From: DASSFG01 sp035547915
Lineage (GTDB): Bacteria > Planctomycetota > Planctomycetia > Pirellulales > JAICIG01
Direction: 5' to 3'
NCBI GenBank assembly: GCA_035547915.1
Contig: DASZTS010000039.1
Span: 1 to 64,000, forward strand
DNA length: 64,000 nucleotides
Shown: positions 9,273 to 16,776 of the stretch, piece by piece
Numbering within the stretch: the first letter of the stretch is position 1
How the letters are laid out: each line of letters opens with the position of its first letter
Translations under genes and position numbers: made by a program
The notes under the pieces: model-generated
Told to the model about the DNA's origin: nothing
Databases searched by the model: none
Seen by the model: only the letters and a program-made list of their open reading frames with translations

Positions 9273-9575
9273 AAGGCGGCCGTGTGCAGCGCCGGGAGGT
9301 TCATGTCGGCGGGCAATACTCGTCGCGGAAAAACGAACGAGTCGCGCCGAATGGTCTATCAAGAAAGCGACTCCGCTCATCCTGCCGAACACATCGGCCC
9401 GTCGCGGCGGATTACGTAACAAAGTACGTGGAGGCCAGAGGGGGGCTTCGGACGGCTGCGACCTCACGATCACGGAACGACGTCTGTCACCAATTCTGTC
9501 ATCCAGAACCAGTGACGGCCTTCGACAGGCATTCAAGTCTCGTCGCAAAACCTGTTGCTAAAAGACTTTCGGAAG

Positions 9576-9615
9576 TGGGCGATACAGGGCTCGAACCTGT
9601 GACCCCCAGCTTGTC
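9576..9615 (-). tRNA. 3' half of a tRNA-Val(GAC)-like gene (remnant)
   Basis: Read on the minus strand this is exactly tRNA positions 34-73: GAC anticodon, AA, stem GCTGG, variable loop GGGTC, T-arm ACAGG-TTCGAGC-CCTGT, acceptor strand ATCGCCC and discriminator A. CCA is not encoded. The 5' half is absent: immediately beyond the anticodon the sequence no longer fits a tRNA (position 33 is C instead of the invariant U). This is the pattern left at one end of an element that integrated through the anticodon loop. The missing half lies on the right-hand side, so the element would extend to the right. Confidence 0.7.
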
Positions 9616-9889
9616 GAGGTGGCTCCGAAACCGTAAATCCCTGTGAATCCAGACGTTACAATTTCCAGATTTTACAGTTTTTCCGTCACTTAGCAAGAAT
9701 TCTGTCACCCATTCTGTCACCCGGTAACGCCGTACCAACCGTAACCAATGGGCTGACCTCGACGCGAACTGCGAACACCGTTGGCTGTTTGGCCCAAGGC
9801 GCTGGCTGGGGAACTTGACCGCGACACGACATGGGAGCAAGCCACGGATCATCCTCGTCTGCAGTAGATTCGCTTCGGCCCCGGTGATT
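9616..9889. other. Spacer with short direct repeats
   Basis: No gene seen. Direct repeats of AATTCTGTCACC type occur at about 9490, 9699 and 9711, on both sides of the tRNA-Val remnant, consistent with an old recombination scar. Confidence 0.35.
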
Positions 9890-11110
9890 TCAGTCATTAT
9901 TACCTAGTCGGGTATTCACGACATACACGCGACCGCTACTTAGTCCGGCGGCGAAATGGTGACCGGAGATCGCACCGGCGAGCACGACCGAGCCTGCCTT
10001 GCCGAACTGCCATTCGCGGCGTTCCTCACCGCTATTTGACCAGAGCTTGATGTGGCCGTCATCGCCGGCGGTCAAAAAGCGGTGACTGGCAAGCGGAATT
10101 ATCGAACGCACGCTGCGCGAATGGCCCGCTAGTTGGACCGTGTGTAGAAGCTTTCCGTCTTCGCCTTTACGCCACAAATTGAGTTCTCCCTGCTGATTGC
10201 CACTGACGAGTATATGATCGCCATCGAGCCAAGCTAACGCGGTCACATCATTCGAAGCCGATATATCGGTCGAAGAGTTGGCCGAAACTTCAGCAACCAG
10301 TCGGCTTGGCTCGGCAAACAAGTCCCAAATGAAAATCTGGCCGTCATTCGGAGCATGGTGCCCAGAGCCCAAGCCCGCAGCAAGAAAGTGGCCGTCATCG
10401 GAAAAGGCTAGGGCTGATGCAGCCCAGTCAGGGCCCTTCAGAACTGCGCGCGGCTCGAGCCGTTGTTGCTGACGGTTTAACCGCCACAAGCGAACCGGAC
10501 CCGCACTGTCGCCACTAACAGTGGCCAAGTCGGATCTCTGACGTGAGAACTGCAGCGATCGATGCCACCACGGTGAGAAATCGGCGATCGATTGCACCTG
10601 TCGCCACGTATTGCCGGTACGGCGCCAGAGCTTCAGGCTCTGGTCCCAGCGTTGACCACCTCCTACAAGCCAATCATCTTCGTCATCCGACAACAGAGCA
10701 AAACTGCCGATCATATCCTGTGTGGGCTGGGGAAGCTGCTGCTCAAGTTCGCGCGGGGCCTTTCCTGTCAAATCATAAAACACCAGTCGGCCTGGAGCAC
10801 CGGCGTCACGTTGAGGCGGCCCGCCTTCCGCCACGATTAGTTCAGCACCGAAGCGAGCAAATGCCAACGCTGTAATGGGGCGGTCTCCGAAATCAATCCC
10901 TGCAACGACTTCCGGCGTGGGTCGGGAAATCTGCAAGCGGCTAGGGATTTCGTCGGCCGAGAGGCGGCTCAAATTCTCCTCGCACCGGCACGCTTGGCCT
11001 CCAGCCAGAACGTGGCCAGGAGCGAATGATACCAGGCACGTTAGCCATATCAGTTGAACGCCGGGAGACGGCACCACCTCAAGAGATCGCCAATGCAGCC
11101 AGTGTGACAT
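9890..11110 (-). CDS. WD40-repeat exported or membrane-anchored protein
   Basis: 406 residues from the ATG at 11110 (AAGGAA ribosome binding site about 9 bases upstream). That start puts a hydrophobic export signal at residues 15-35 ('GVQLIWLTCLVSFAPGHVLAG') followed by a Cys-containing segment. From about residue 70 the chain has WD40-type blades: 'ITALAFARFGAELIVAEG', 'SALAFSDDGHFLAAGLG...GQIFIWDL', 'VTALAWLDGDHILVSGNQQGELNLWR', 'SVRSIIPLASHRFLTAGDDGHIKLWSNSG'. These predict a beta-propeller, a protein-interaction scaffold. No enzymatic domain is seen. The divergent neighbour is a LysR regulator. Confidence 0.75.
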   Translation of the reverse strand: MSHWLHWRSLEVVPSPGVQLIWLTCLVSFAPGHVLAGGQACRCEENLSRLSADEIPSRLQISRPTPEVVAGIDFGDRPITALAFARFGAELIVAEGGPPQRDAGAPGRLVFYDLTGKAPRELEQQLPQPTQDMIGSFALLSDDEDDWLVGGGQRWDQSLKLWRRTGNTWRQVQSIADFSPWWHRSLQFSRQRSDLATVSGDSAGPVRLWRLNRQQQRLEPRAVLKGPDWAASALAFSDDGHFLAAGLGSGHHAPNDGQIFIWDLFAEPSRLVAEVSANSSTDISASNDVTALAWLDGDHILVSGNQQGELNLWRKGEDGKLLHTVQLAGHSRSVRSIIPLASHRFLTAGDDGHIKLWSNSGEERREWQFGKAGSVVLAGAISGHHFAAGLSSGRVYVVNTRLGNND

Positions 11111-11297
11111 GATGGAATTCCTTGCCACCCGAAAATGGAGCGGTCTATCCTGCGGAACCAACGCGATTCGGGGATCCATTGACCGCCGGTCTTGTTCGAG
11201 GCAATTCTAAGGGGTGACTTTTACAGGATAAAAATGTAAATCTCTACTTCCATACTACTAATTGTTGTGCACGACGATGCCAAGGGTGACGAACTCA

Positions 11298-12209
11298 ATG
11301 TCCTTGTCGACCGATCAATTGCTGGCTTTGGTCGAAGTAGCGCGTTCTGGCTCGTTGCGTGCTGCCGCTGATGCCCTCTTCATCACAGAGCAGGGGGTGC
11401 GCAACCGATTGATTGCGCTGGAGACCGAACTGGGGACAGAGCTATACCGCAAGGCTCGCGGGATTCGCCGAGGTGAGATTCTCACTGCTGCCGGAAGGTT
11501 GTTGTTGCCGGAAGCACAGCGGATGCTGGAACAGGCTAGCGGACTGCGTGAGCTGGTGCACCAGCAGACGGCCACACGGGACGTGCATGTGGCCTCAAGC
11601 CAGTATCTGAGCACCTACGTGCTGATCGACGCCATTCAGCGGTTTCATCAAGCGGAGCCGCACATCCGCGTATGGCTGAGTGTTCGCACCGAACGGGATA
11701 TCGAAGCGGCCCTGATAAGCAACCCAGAACTCGCCTTCGGCTTTGCAGCCCCCTATGAGCCCTCCATCGACTTGGTTTATAAGCACCTCTTCTCGATGAC
11801 CTGGAGCCTGATTACGCCGCGGCGGCATGCGCTTTTGAGGAAGCAACGTGTATCTTTAAGCGATCTCCACGAATATCCGTTGATCCTGTTTGAACGCGGA
11901 TCCACTGGCCGCCAGCACGTGCTAGAAGCATTTTTACGTCAGGGGGTTACACCGCGCATCGAGATGGAGTCGACGACAACTGATCTGATCGTACGCATGG
12001 TGGCGGCCGGCCTGGGAGTGGCAATCATCCCGCTGTTGCCCAGCGGCGTGGTAACTCGCGACCAGAAAGTCGTCGTGCGGGAGCTCGTAGACGAGATTCG
12101 GCCGATCGATTCCGGCACGCTCACTCGGCGGAATGAGCCACTAACCCAGGCAGCTCAGTCATTCCTGCGGTTCGTACAGCGCGAAGCGGTGGTGATAAAC
12201 GGGGATTAA
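11298..12209 (+). CDS. LysR-family transcriptional regulator
   Basis: 303 residues from ATG 11298. An N-terminal winged helix-turn-helix ('TDQLLALVEVARSGSLRAAADALFITEQGVRNRLIALETELGTELYRK') is followed by a periplasmic-binding-like effector domain from about residue 90 ('VHVASSQYLSTYVLIDAIQRF' to 'IVRMVAAGLGVAIIPLLP'). It resembles the CysB/Cbl branch in the effector domain. Alternative in-frame starts at 11262 (TTG) and 11277 add only a short, non-conserved extension. No adjacent divergent operon obviously supplies its target. The WD40 gene across the shared 190-base intergenic region is the natural candidate. Confidence 0.88.
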   Translation: MSLSTDQLLALVEVARSGSLRAAADALFITEQGVRNRLIALETELGTELYRKARGIRRGEILTAAGRLLLPEAQRMLEQASGLRELVHQQTATRDVHVASSQYLSTYVLIDAIQRFHQAEPHIRVWLSVRTERDIEAALISNPELAFGFAAPYEPSIDLVYKHLFSMTWSLITPRRHALLRKQRVSLSDLHEYPLILFERGSTGRQHVLEAFLRQGVTPRIEMESTTTDLIVRMVAAGLGVAIIPLLPSGVVTRDQKVVVRELVDEIRPIDSGTLTRRNEPLTQAAQSFLRFVQREAVVINGD

Positions 12210-12361
12210 GAGCGGTCCGAAAATCTGCTAGCGAATTAAACCGTTCCTGTCGCAAAATCGGTTCTCGGATGGGCTCTTAGTCGGGATGCTGGCTGTTTCG
12301 CCGGGGCCGACGTCCCAGGCTTCGGCAAAATAGGCCGTCGTGGGTTCGGTCTCGCTGGTAC

Positions 12362-12391
12362 TTGACGTGTATCCATTTTAATGGATATTAT
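12362..12391 (+). promoter_or_regulatory. Promoter with palindromic operator in its spacer
   Basis: TTGACG (12362-12367) and TATTAT (12386-12391) with an 18-base spacer form a good sigma-70-type promoter. The spacer is filled by a perfect palindrome TATCCATT-TT-AATGGATA (12370-12387). The predicted transcription start falls at about 12398, essentially on the ATG at 12399, so the mRNA would be leaderless. The encoded XRE regulator is the obvious candidate to bind the palindrome and autoregulate. Confidence 0.55.
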
Positions 12392-12398
12392 GTCCACC

Positions 12399-13001
12399 AT
12401 GAAAGAACAGGTGTCGGACATCGGCCATCAGATCGCGGAGCGCGTGCGGGAGCTGCGCGCGGCGCGAGTTCTTTCGCTCGACGCGCTTGCCGCAAAAAGC
12501 GGAGTCAGTCGTTCTATGATCTCGCTTATCGAACGTGGTGAGAGCAGCCCGACGGCGGTCGTGCTGGAGAAACTGGCCGCGGCCTTGGGCGTACCTCTCG
12601 CGTCCCTCTTCGATATACCCCGCAGCGAGCCGACGCCGAGCGGCCCAATCGCACGGCGCGCGGATCAGCCACAATGGCACGACCCAGCGTCAGGTTATCT
12701 CCGACGCAACGTCTCGCCGTCCCACGTACCGCAGCCGATGCAAATCGTGGAGGTTTGTTTCCCGCCGCGCGAGCGCGTTACGTTTGAGACTCCCCTGCGC
12801 GAGCTGCGCGTCTATCAGCAAATCTGGGTGCTCGAAGGAACGATCGAGATCACCATCGGCCAAGAGTGCCACCGGTTGTGCGAGGGGGACTGTCTGGCCA
12901 TGGAGTTGAATGGCTGCATCATCTTCCATAACCCCACGCGAAAGCCGGCTCGCTATGTCGTTGTGGTCGCCGGCGAAGCCATCGGGAGAACGCGACGATG
13001 A
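12399..13001 (+). CDS. XRE-family regulator with C-terminal cupin sensor
   Basis: 200 residues. Residues about 10-65 are an XRE helix-turn-helix ('RVRELRAARVLSLDALAAKSGVSRSMISLIERGESSPTAVVLEKLAAALGV'). Residues about 105-195 are a cupin barrel ('YQQIWVLEGTIEITIGQECHRLCEGDCLAMELNGCIIFHNPTRKPARYVVVV'). HTH-cupin proteins of this kind control small metabolic operons, often next to acetyltransferases. Upstream ATGs at 12381 and 12390 lie inside the promoter palindrome and -10 region, so the ATG at 12399 is preferred. Its stop overlaps the next start (ATGA), giving tight translational coupling. Confidence 0.88.
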   Translation: MKEQVSDIGHQIAERVRELRAARVLSLDALAAKSGVSRSMISLIERGESSPTAVVLEKLAAALGVPLASLFDIPRSEPTPSGPIARRADQPQWHDPASGYLRRNVSPSHVPQPMQIVEVCFPPRERVTFETPLRELRVYQQIWVLEGTIEITIGQECHRLCEGDCLAMELNGCIIFHNPTRKPARYVVVVAGEAIGRTRR

Positions 13002-13516
13002 AGATCATCGACTGCGATACGTCCTACGGCGAGCCGATTCTGGCCATCCTGAACGACGCGATCATGAATTCCACAGCTCTCTACGATTACCAACCTCGGA
13101 CGTCAGAAACGATGCGTGCCTGGTTTGAAGTCAAGCAACGAGGCAATTTTCCGGTGATCGGCGCCGTCTCTGATGAGGGCGAGTTGATGGGGTTCGCCAG
13201 TTATGGCGGTTTTCGGCCCTGGCCGGCCTACAAGTACACGGTCGAGCATTCGCTCTATGTGGCCGAGGCGTGGCGGCGGCGGGGCGTGGGATCGGTGCTG
13301 CTGCGCAGCATCATCGACAGGGCGGTCTCTCAGAACTACCACGTCCTCATCGGCGGAGTCGATGCCTCCAATGCGGCCAGCATCGCGCTGCACGAGCGAT
13401 TTGGATTTGAGCGCGTGGCGACGCTGCGCCAGGTCGGTTTTAAGTTCGGCCGCTGGTTGGATCTCTGTTTCTATGAACGAACGTTGCCGACACCGGCCAC
13501 ACCTGTGGATGGCTAA
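12998..13516 (+). CDS. GNAT acetyltransferase, Pat/MddA-like
   Basis: 172 residues. The opening 'PILAILNDAIMNSTALYDYQPRTSETMRAWF' and the acetyl-CoA site 'SLYVAEAWRRRGVGSVLLRSIIDRA' (R/QxxGxG/A type) followed by 'GGVDASNAASIALHERFGFERVATLRQVGFKFGRWLD' match the phosphinothricin N-acetyltransferase/methionine sulfone acetyltransferase branch. Members acetylate small amino-acid analogues such as phosphinothricin or methionine sulfoximine. Coupled to the XRE-cupin regulator by a 4-base overlap, which suggests the regulator senses the substrate or product of this enzyme. Confidence 0.87.
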   Translation: MKIIDCDTSYGEPILAILNDAIMNSTALYDYQPRTSETMRAWFEVKQRGNFPVIGAVSDEGELMGFASYGGFRPWPAYKYTVEHSLYVAEAWRRRGVGSVLLRSIIDRAVSQNYHVLIGGVDASNAASIALHERFGFERVATLRQVGFKFGRWLDLCFYERTLPTPATPVDG

Positions 13517-13531
13517 CTTGAGGGTCGCGGA

Positions 13532-14260
13532 ATGGTCGACTGCATGGCAATTCAGCGGGGGACGGTCGATTGCGCCGCCGATCCACGCAGGTTCATTGGC
13601 TATCTTGGCACCCTAGGCGGCCTGGAAACGATTCAACAAATAAAGGAGTGGATCTTTGATCTGCTCGATGTCCGCGACGGCGACTGCCTGCTGGACGTCG
13701 GCTGCGGGACGGGCGATGACGTGCGGTGCCTGGCGCGGCGGGTTGGAGCGACGGGACGTGTCGTGGGAGTTGACGCCACCCAGAGCATGGTGGCCGAGGC
13801 CCAAATCCGCTCGCAACATGAGAAGCTCCCAGTCGAGTTTGTATGTCGAGGATGCCGAGCGGCTCAAACTGACAATCGACACATTCGAGGGTTGCCGCGC
13901 TGGGAAACGCTCATCGTCGATGCCTCCAACCGCGAGATCACGCGGAAGCTCTTGAACTTCCATTGTGACCGTACTGGCGGCCGGTGGATCGGCGGGCAGT
14001 TGCACCGGCTTTTTGACGAAGCAGGTCTGACGGAGATCGCGGTGGTTGCCGACACTGGTCTTTGGCGATTACGGCCAAGCGGATTTCGTCTTCCAATTCC
14101 GGGAGACGGCCGAGCAGGCAAGCGCCTTGGGAGTCGTCTCGTCATCAGACGCTAACGAGTGGCTCAAGGAGCTTGAACGAGTGCAGAAGCGAGGAATCTT
14201 CTTTGCCGCCCTCCCGGTTTTTGTGTCAGCGGGCGCAAGTGATCGGATCGCGAGGCCAGC
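13532..14260 (+). pseudogene. SAM-dependent methyltransferase, frameshifted and internally deleted
   Basis: A class I methyltransferase is readable only by moving between frames. Frame A carries motif I ('GDCLLDVGCGTGDDVRCLARRVG...VVGVDATQSMVAEA') to about 13850. Another frame carries 'VEDAERLKLTIDTFEGCRAGKR', after which about 40 residues expected between motif II and the next strand are missing. Frame A resumes with 'WETLIVDASNREITRKLLNFHCDR...LFDEAGLTEIAVVADT'. A third frame continues 'DYGQADFVFQFRETAEQASALGVVSSSDANEWLKELE' to about 14250. In intact relatives all these blocks are collinear in one frame, so this is a decayed gene. Confidence 0.75.
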
Positions 14261-14295
14261 GACCACATGCCGCAACGCTCGACGGAGGATGAGGA

Positions 14296-14568
14296 ATGCT
14301 GTTTATGGTGATCGAGACGTTCCGAAATGGGAAAGCGGAAGCCGTGTATCGCCGCTTTCATGAGCAGGGCCGGATGCAGCCCGATAGACTGAAATACCTG
14401 GATAGCTGGATCGACGTGAACCTTGAGCGTTGTTTTCAGCTAATGGAATGCGATGATGTCCGGCTACTCCAGCAATGGGTCGCCCGTTGGCACGATCTCA
14501 TGGAGTTCGAGATTGTCCCCGTCACGACCTCCCTGGACACGAAAGAGCTGTTGAAGCCGGCGTCTTGA
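14296..14568 (+). CDS. DUF3303-family small protein
   Basis: 90 residues: 'MLFMVIETFRNGKAEAVYRRFHEQGRMQPDRLKYLDSWID' followed by a block with 'CFQLMECDDVRLLQQWVARWHDLMEFEIVPV'. This is the DUF3303 pattern, a small ferredoxin-like-fold family also called EthD/NIPSNAP-like in some annotations. Function unknown. It is intact despite the decayed methyltransferase immediately upstream. GGAGGATGAGGA just before the ATG is a strong ribosome binding site. Confidence 0.75.
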   Translation: MLFMVIETFRNGKAEAVYRRFHEQGRMQPDRLKYLDSWIDVNLERCFQLMECDDVRLLQQWVARWHDLMEFEIVPVTTSLDTKELLKPAS

Positions 14569-14708
14569 GGTTGGCTCTGATGAGCCGAAACGTCGTGAGG
14601 CCAGATGCAATAAAGTCGACCTGTTGCGAGGTCATAGAATACAGTGGGTTCCAGTGGTCTCGAATGCTCGTCCGCACGCAATGAGCCGTACCGGCGGTCA
14701 TCACGTTT

Positions 14709-16151
14709 ATGGAAACTCGGATGGTCAAGTTTGGCTTGACTTTGCTTCGACAATTCGCTGTCGCGGGGTTGGCTGCCACACTGCCCCTCTACGTGGCGCC
14801 GGCTCGATTACCTGCGCAACAACCAATTGTGCCTCGTTATCGACTCAGGCTCGGCCAAGAGCTCATCTATCGAGTCACAGCCACCAAAGATTTTCGCGAT
14901 CCGGACAACGCAAGCCCGCGTGAGCAGCATGAATGGCATGTCACTGTTGCTCGCGAAAACCACGACGGCTCATGGCGGCTCTTCATTCGAACAGGGCAAC
15001 TGTTTCTCAACTCCGATGGCAGCGAGCGACTTAAGCGTGACTCCTTTGATTACTGCGATATCCAGCCCGATGGCTCATATTCGCTCGATGAACGGACGGC
15101 GACCTTCAAGATGCTGCTACCTTATGAACTGTTCTGCCGGTTGCCCGCCACCCCGGCCAAGCTTCGCGGCAGGTGGAGCTATGAACCTCCGGTGCTCGGC
15201 ACAGGGTTCACGTATCATGTAGTAAAATCGGACGGCCCGCGCTTGCAGATTGCCGCAACGCAGAAAGATGAATATTCCGAAGGCCGCTATGAGTTTGTGC
15301 GATCGTACGAGTTCGACCAGGATCGAGCCTTGGTGACATCGATCGTGCTGGAATCCAAAGACCTGGCGTCCGGCCAGCCGCACAGTCGGCGAACGATTTC
15401 TCTGATCTCCGATACGCAGAGAGACGCCGTGTGGACCGCCCGCTTTTATCAAGAGAGCCAACGATACCTCGATGCCAATGGCAAGTGGATGGCGCTCTGC
15501 TACCAAGGGATTCGGGCACGGAATGAGGAAGATTGCCGAGAAGCGAGGGCCGAGGCCCGAGCGGTACTAGTCGCGGGCCGCGAGCAGGCACAAATGGACT
15601 ATTTCCGGAACCTTTTTGAGACTAACCTTCAGACCCACGATAAGGAGGAAGCGGGGCACCTTGCGGTGGTGCGAGACCGCGAACGGTTTTTCGCAGTGGC
15701 ACCCAACCTTTCGGCTTCCTGGGAGGCGAAGGCATTCGATGGCAGCACGTTTCGGCTAGCCGATCACCGCGGCGAGGTAGTGGTTCTTTATTTCTGGTCC
15801 ACGGGTTGCGCGTATTGCATGTTGGCGGCGCCCCAGATTTCAAGCCTTGCCGCTGAATACAAGGATCGCAAAGTTTCAGTCGTCGGAATGTTTGTCCGCA
15901 ATGGATCGGAGGAGGGTATTCCGAGGCATGCCACGACCGTGGGATATCGCGGCTTTCCGCACGTCGAGGCCAAAGAGATCTATGACCTGTACCAGCTTCA
16001 AAAATACGGGCTTTACATACCAACGACGCTGGTGCTTGATCGAGAGGGGAAGATTTGCGAGGGGCAGGGTGGTTACTCTGCCGATTTGGGAGAATGGGTG
16101 CGCAGCGTCGTCGACAATCGTCTTGGCGGCACTGAGGCGCGAGATGACTGA
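14709..16151 (+). CDS. Exported protein with C-terminal thioredoxin-like (TlpA) domain
   Basis: 480 residues with an N-terminal signal (hydrophobic core 'FGLTLLRQFAVAGLAATLPLYV'; the ATG at 14721 is an alternative start). Residues about 35-240 form a beta-rich domain of unknown function. From about residue 330 there is a TlpA/ResA-type thioredoxin fold ('LSASWEAKAFDGSTFRLADHRGEVVVLYFWSTGCAYC') with a CAYC redox motif near residue 366 and cis-Pro region 'YIPTTLVLDREGKI'. Likely a periplasmic thiol-disulfide reductant or AhpC/TSA-type peroxidase relative. Stands alone between the DUF3303 gene and a cupin. Confidence 0.83.
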   Translation: METRMVKFGLTLLRQFAVAGLAATLPLYVAPARLPAQQPIVPRYRLRLGQELIYRVTATKDFRDPDNASPREQHEWHVTVARENHDGSWRLFIRTGQLFLNSDGSERLKRDSFDYCDIQPDGSYSLDERTATFKMLLPYELFCRLPATPAKLRGRWSYEPPVLGTGFTYHVVKSDGPRLQIAATQKDEYSEGRYEFVRSYEFDQDRALVTSIVLESKDLASGQPHSRRTISLISDTQRDAVWTARFYQESQRYLDANGKWMALCYQGIRARNEEDCREARAEARAVLVAGREQAQMDYFRNLFETNLQTHDKEEAGHLAVVRDRERFFAVAPNLSASWEAKAFDGSTFRLADHRGEVVVLYFWSTGCAYCMLAAPQISSLAAEYKDRKVSVVGMFVRNGSEEGIPRHATTVGYRGFPHVEAKEIYDLYQLQKYGLYIPTTLVLDREGKICEGQGGYSADLGEWVRSVVDNRLGGTEARDD

Positions 16152-16284
16152 CCTACGCTCCTCCGTTTGCCTTGATCATTGTGGCAGGTCGTGTTGATGG
16201 CGGATGCCAATGCCGAGTTCGTTTGGCTTTCGCGGTACCGGGTCGTATTGTCATAACCCCATCACAAGAGCGAGATTTCTGGTT

Positions 16285-16677
16285 ATGGGTTCCAAACTCG
16301 ACATAGCGCAGACGGCGCCAGAACCGGTCAATTTGCAGGAAAAATTCGGTCGGTTCTCCGATTACTGGAGCCCCAAGATCGTCGGCGAGCTGAATGGCCA
16401 GCAGGTAAAGCTGGTGAAGCTTCGCGGCGATTTCATCTGGCATCGGCATGACAATGAAGACGAGTTGTTCCTGATCGTGAAGGGGCGCCTTCGGATGGAA
16501 TTCCGTGAGCGCCACGTATGGCTGAACGAAGGGGAATTCCTGATCGTGCCGCGCGGCGTCGAGCATCGGCCGACGGCCGAAGAGGAAGTGCACGTTATGT
16601 TGTTTGAGCCGGCCTCGACGTTGAACACGGGCGACGTTCAGAGCGAACGGACAATTGCGGACCTGGAACAAATCTAA
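16285..16677 (+). CDS. Cupin-2 domain protein
   Basis: 130 residues from ATG 16285; upstream starts add about 27 residues of unlikely sequence. Single-domain cupin with both motifs: 'GDFIWHRHDNEDELFLIVKGRLRMEF' (metal-ligand His, His, Glu) and 'GEFLIVPRGVEHRPTA' (second His). Typical of small mannose-6-phosphate-isomerase-like cupins; the substrate cannot be told. Followed 100 bases later by the convergent end of the S53 peptidase gene. Confidence 0.85.
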   Translation: MGSKLDIAQTAPEPVNLQEKFGRFSDYWSPKIVGELNGQQVKLVKLRGDFIWHRHDNEDELFLIVKGRLRMEFRERHVWLNEGEFLIVPRGVEHRPTAEEEVHVMLFEPASTLNTGDVQSERTIADLEQI

Positions 16678-16776
16678 TTGACCCACCGACTGACTGGCCG
16701 GCGATGAGCCGGCGCGCGACTTACATCGCGACACCGGCTCGCAGGTCGCCTGGCCGGAATGTGGCCGTACGGCCGC

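Noticed and set aside
8630..9646. 338-residue plus frame overlapping the M81 gene
   Set aside because: Arg-rich shadow in another frame; its C-terminus includes the tRNA remnant read as protein.
9499..9897. 132-residue minus frame ending VTGSSPVSPT
   Set aside because: This is the tRNA-Val T-arm translated; a non-coding artefact.
14046..14363. 105-residue open frame as an independent gene
   Set aside because: Its first 70 residues are the C-terminal part of the decayed methyltransferase, so it is included in that pseudogene.
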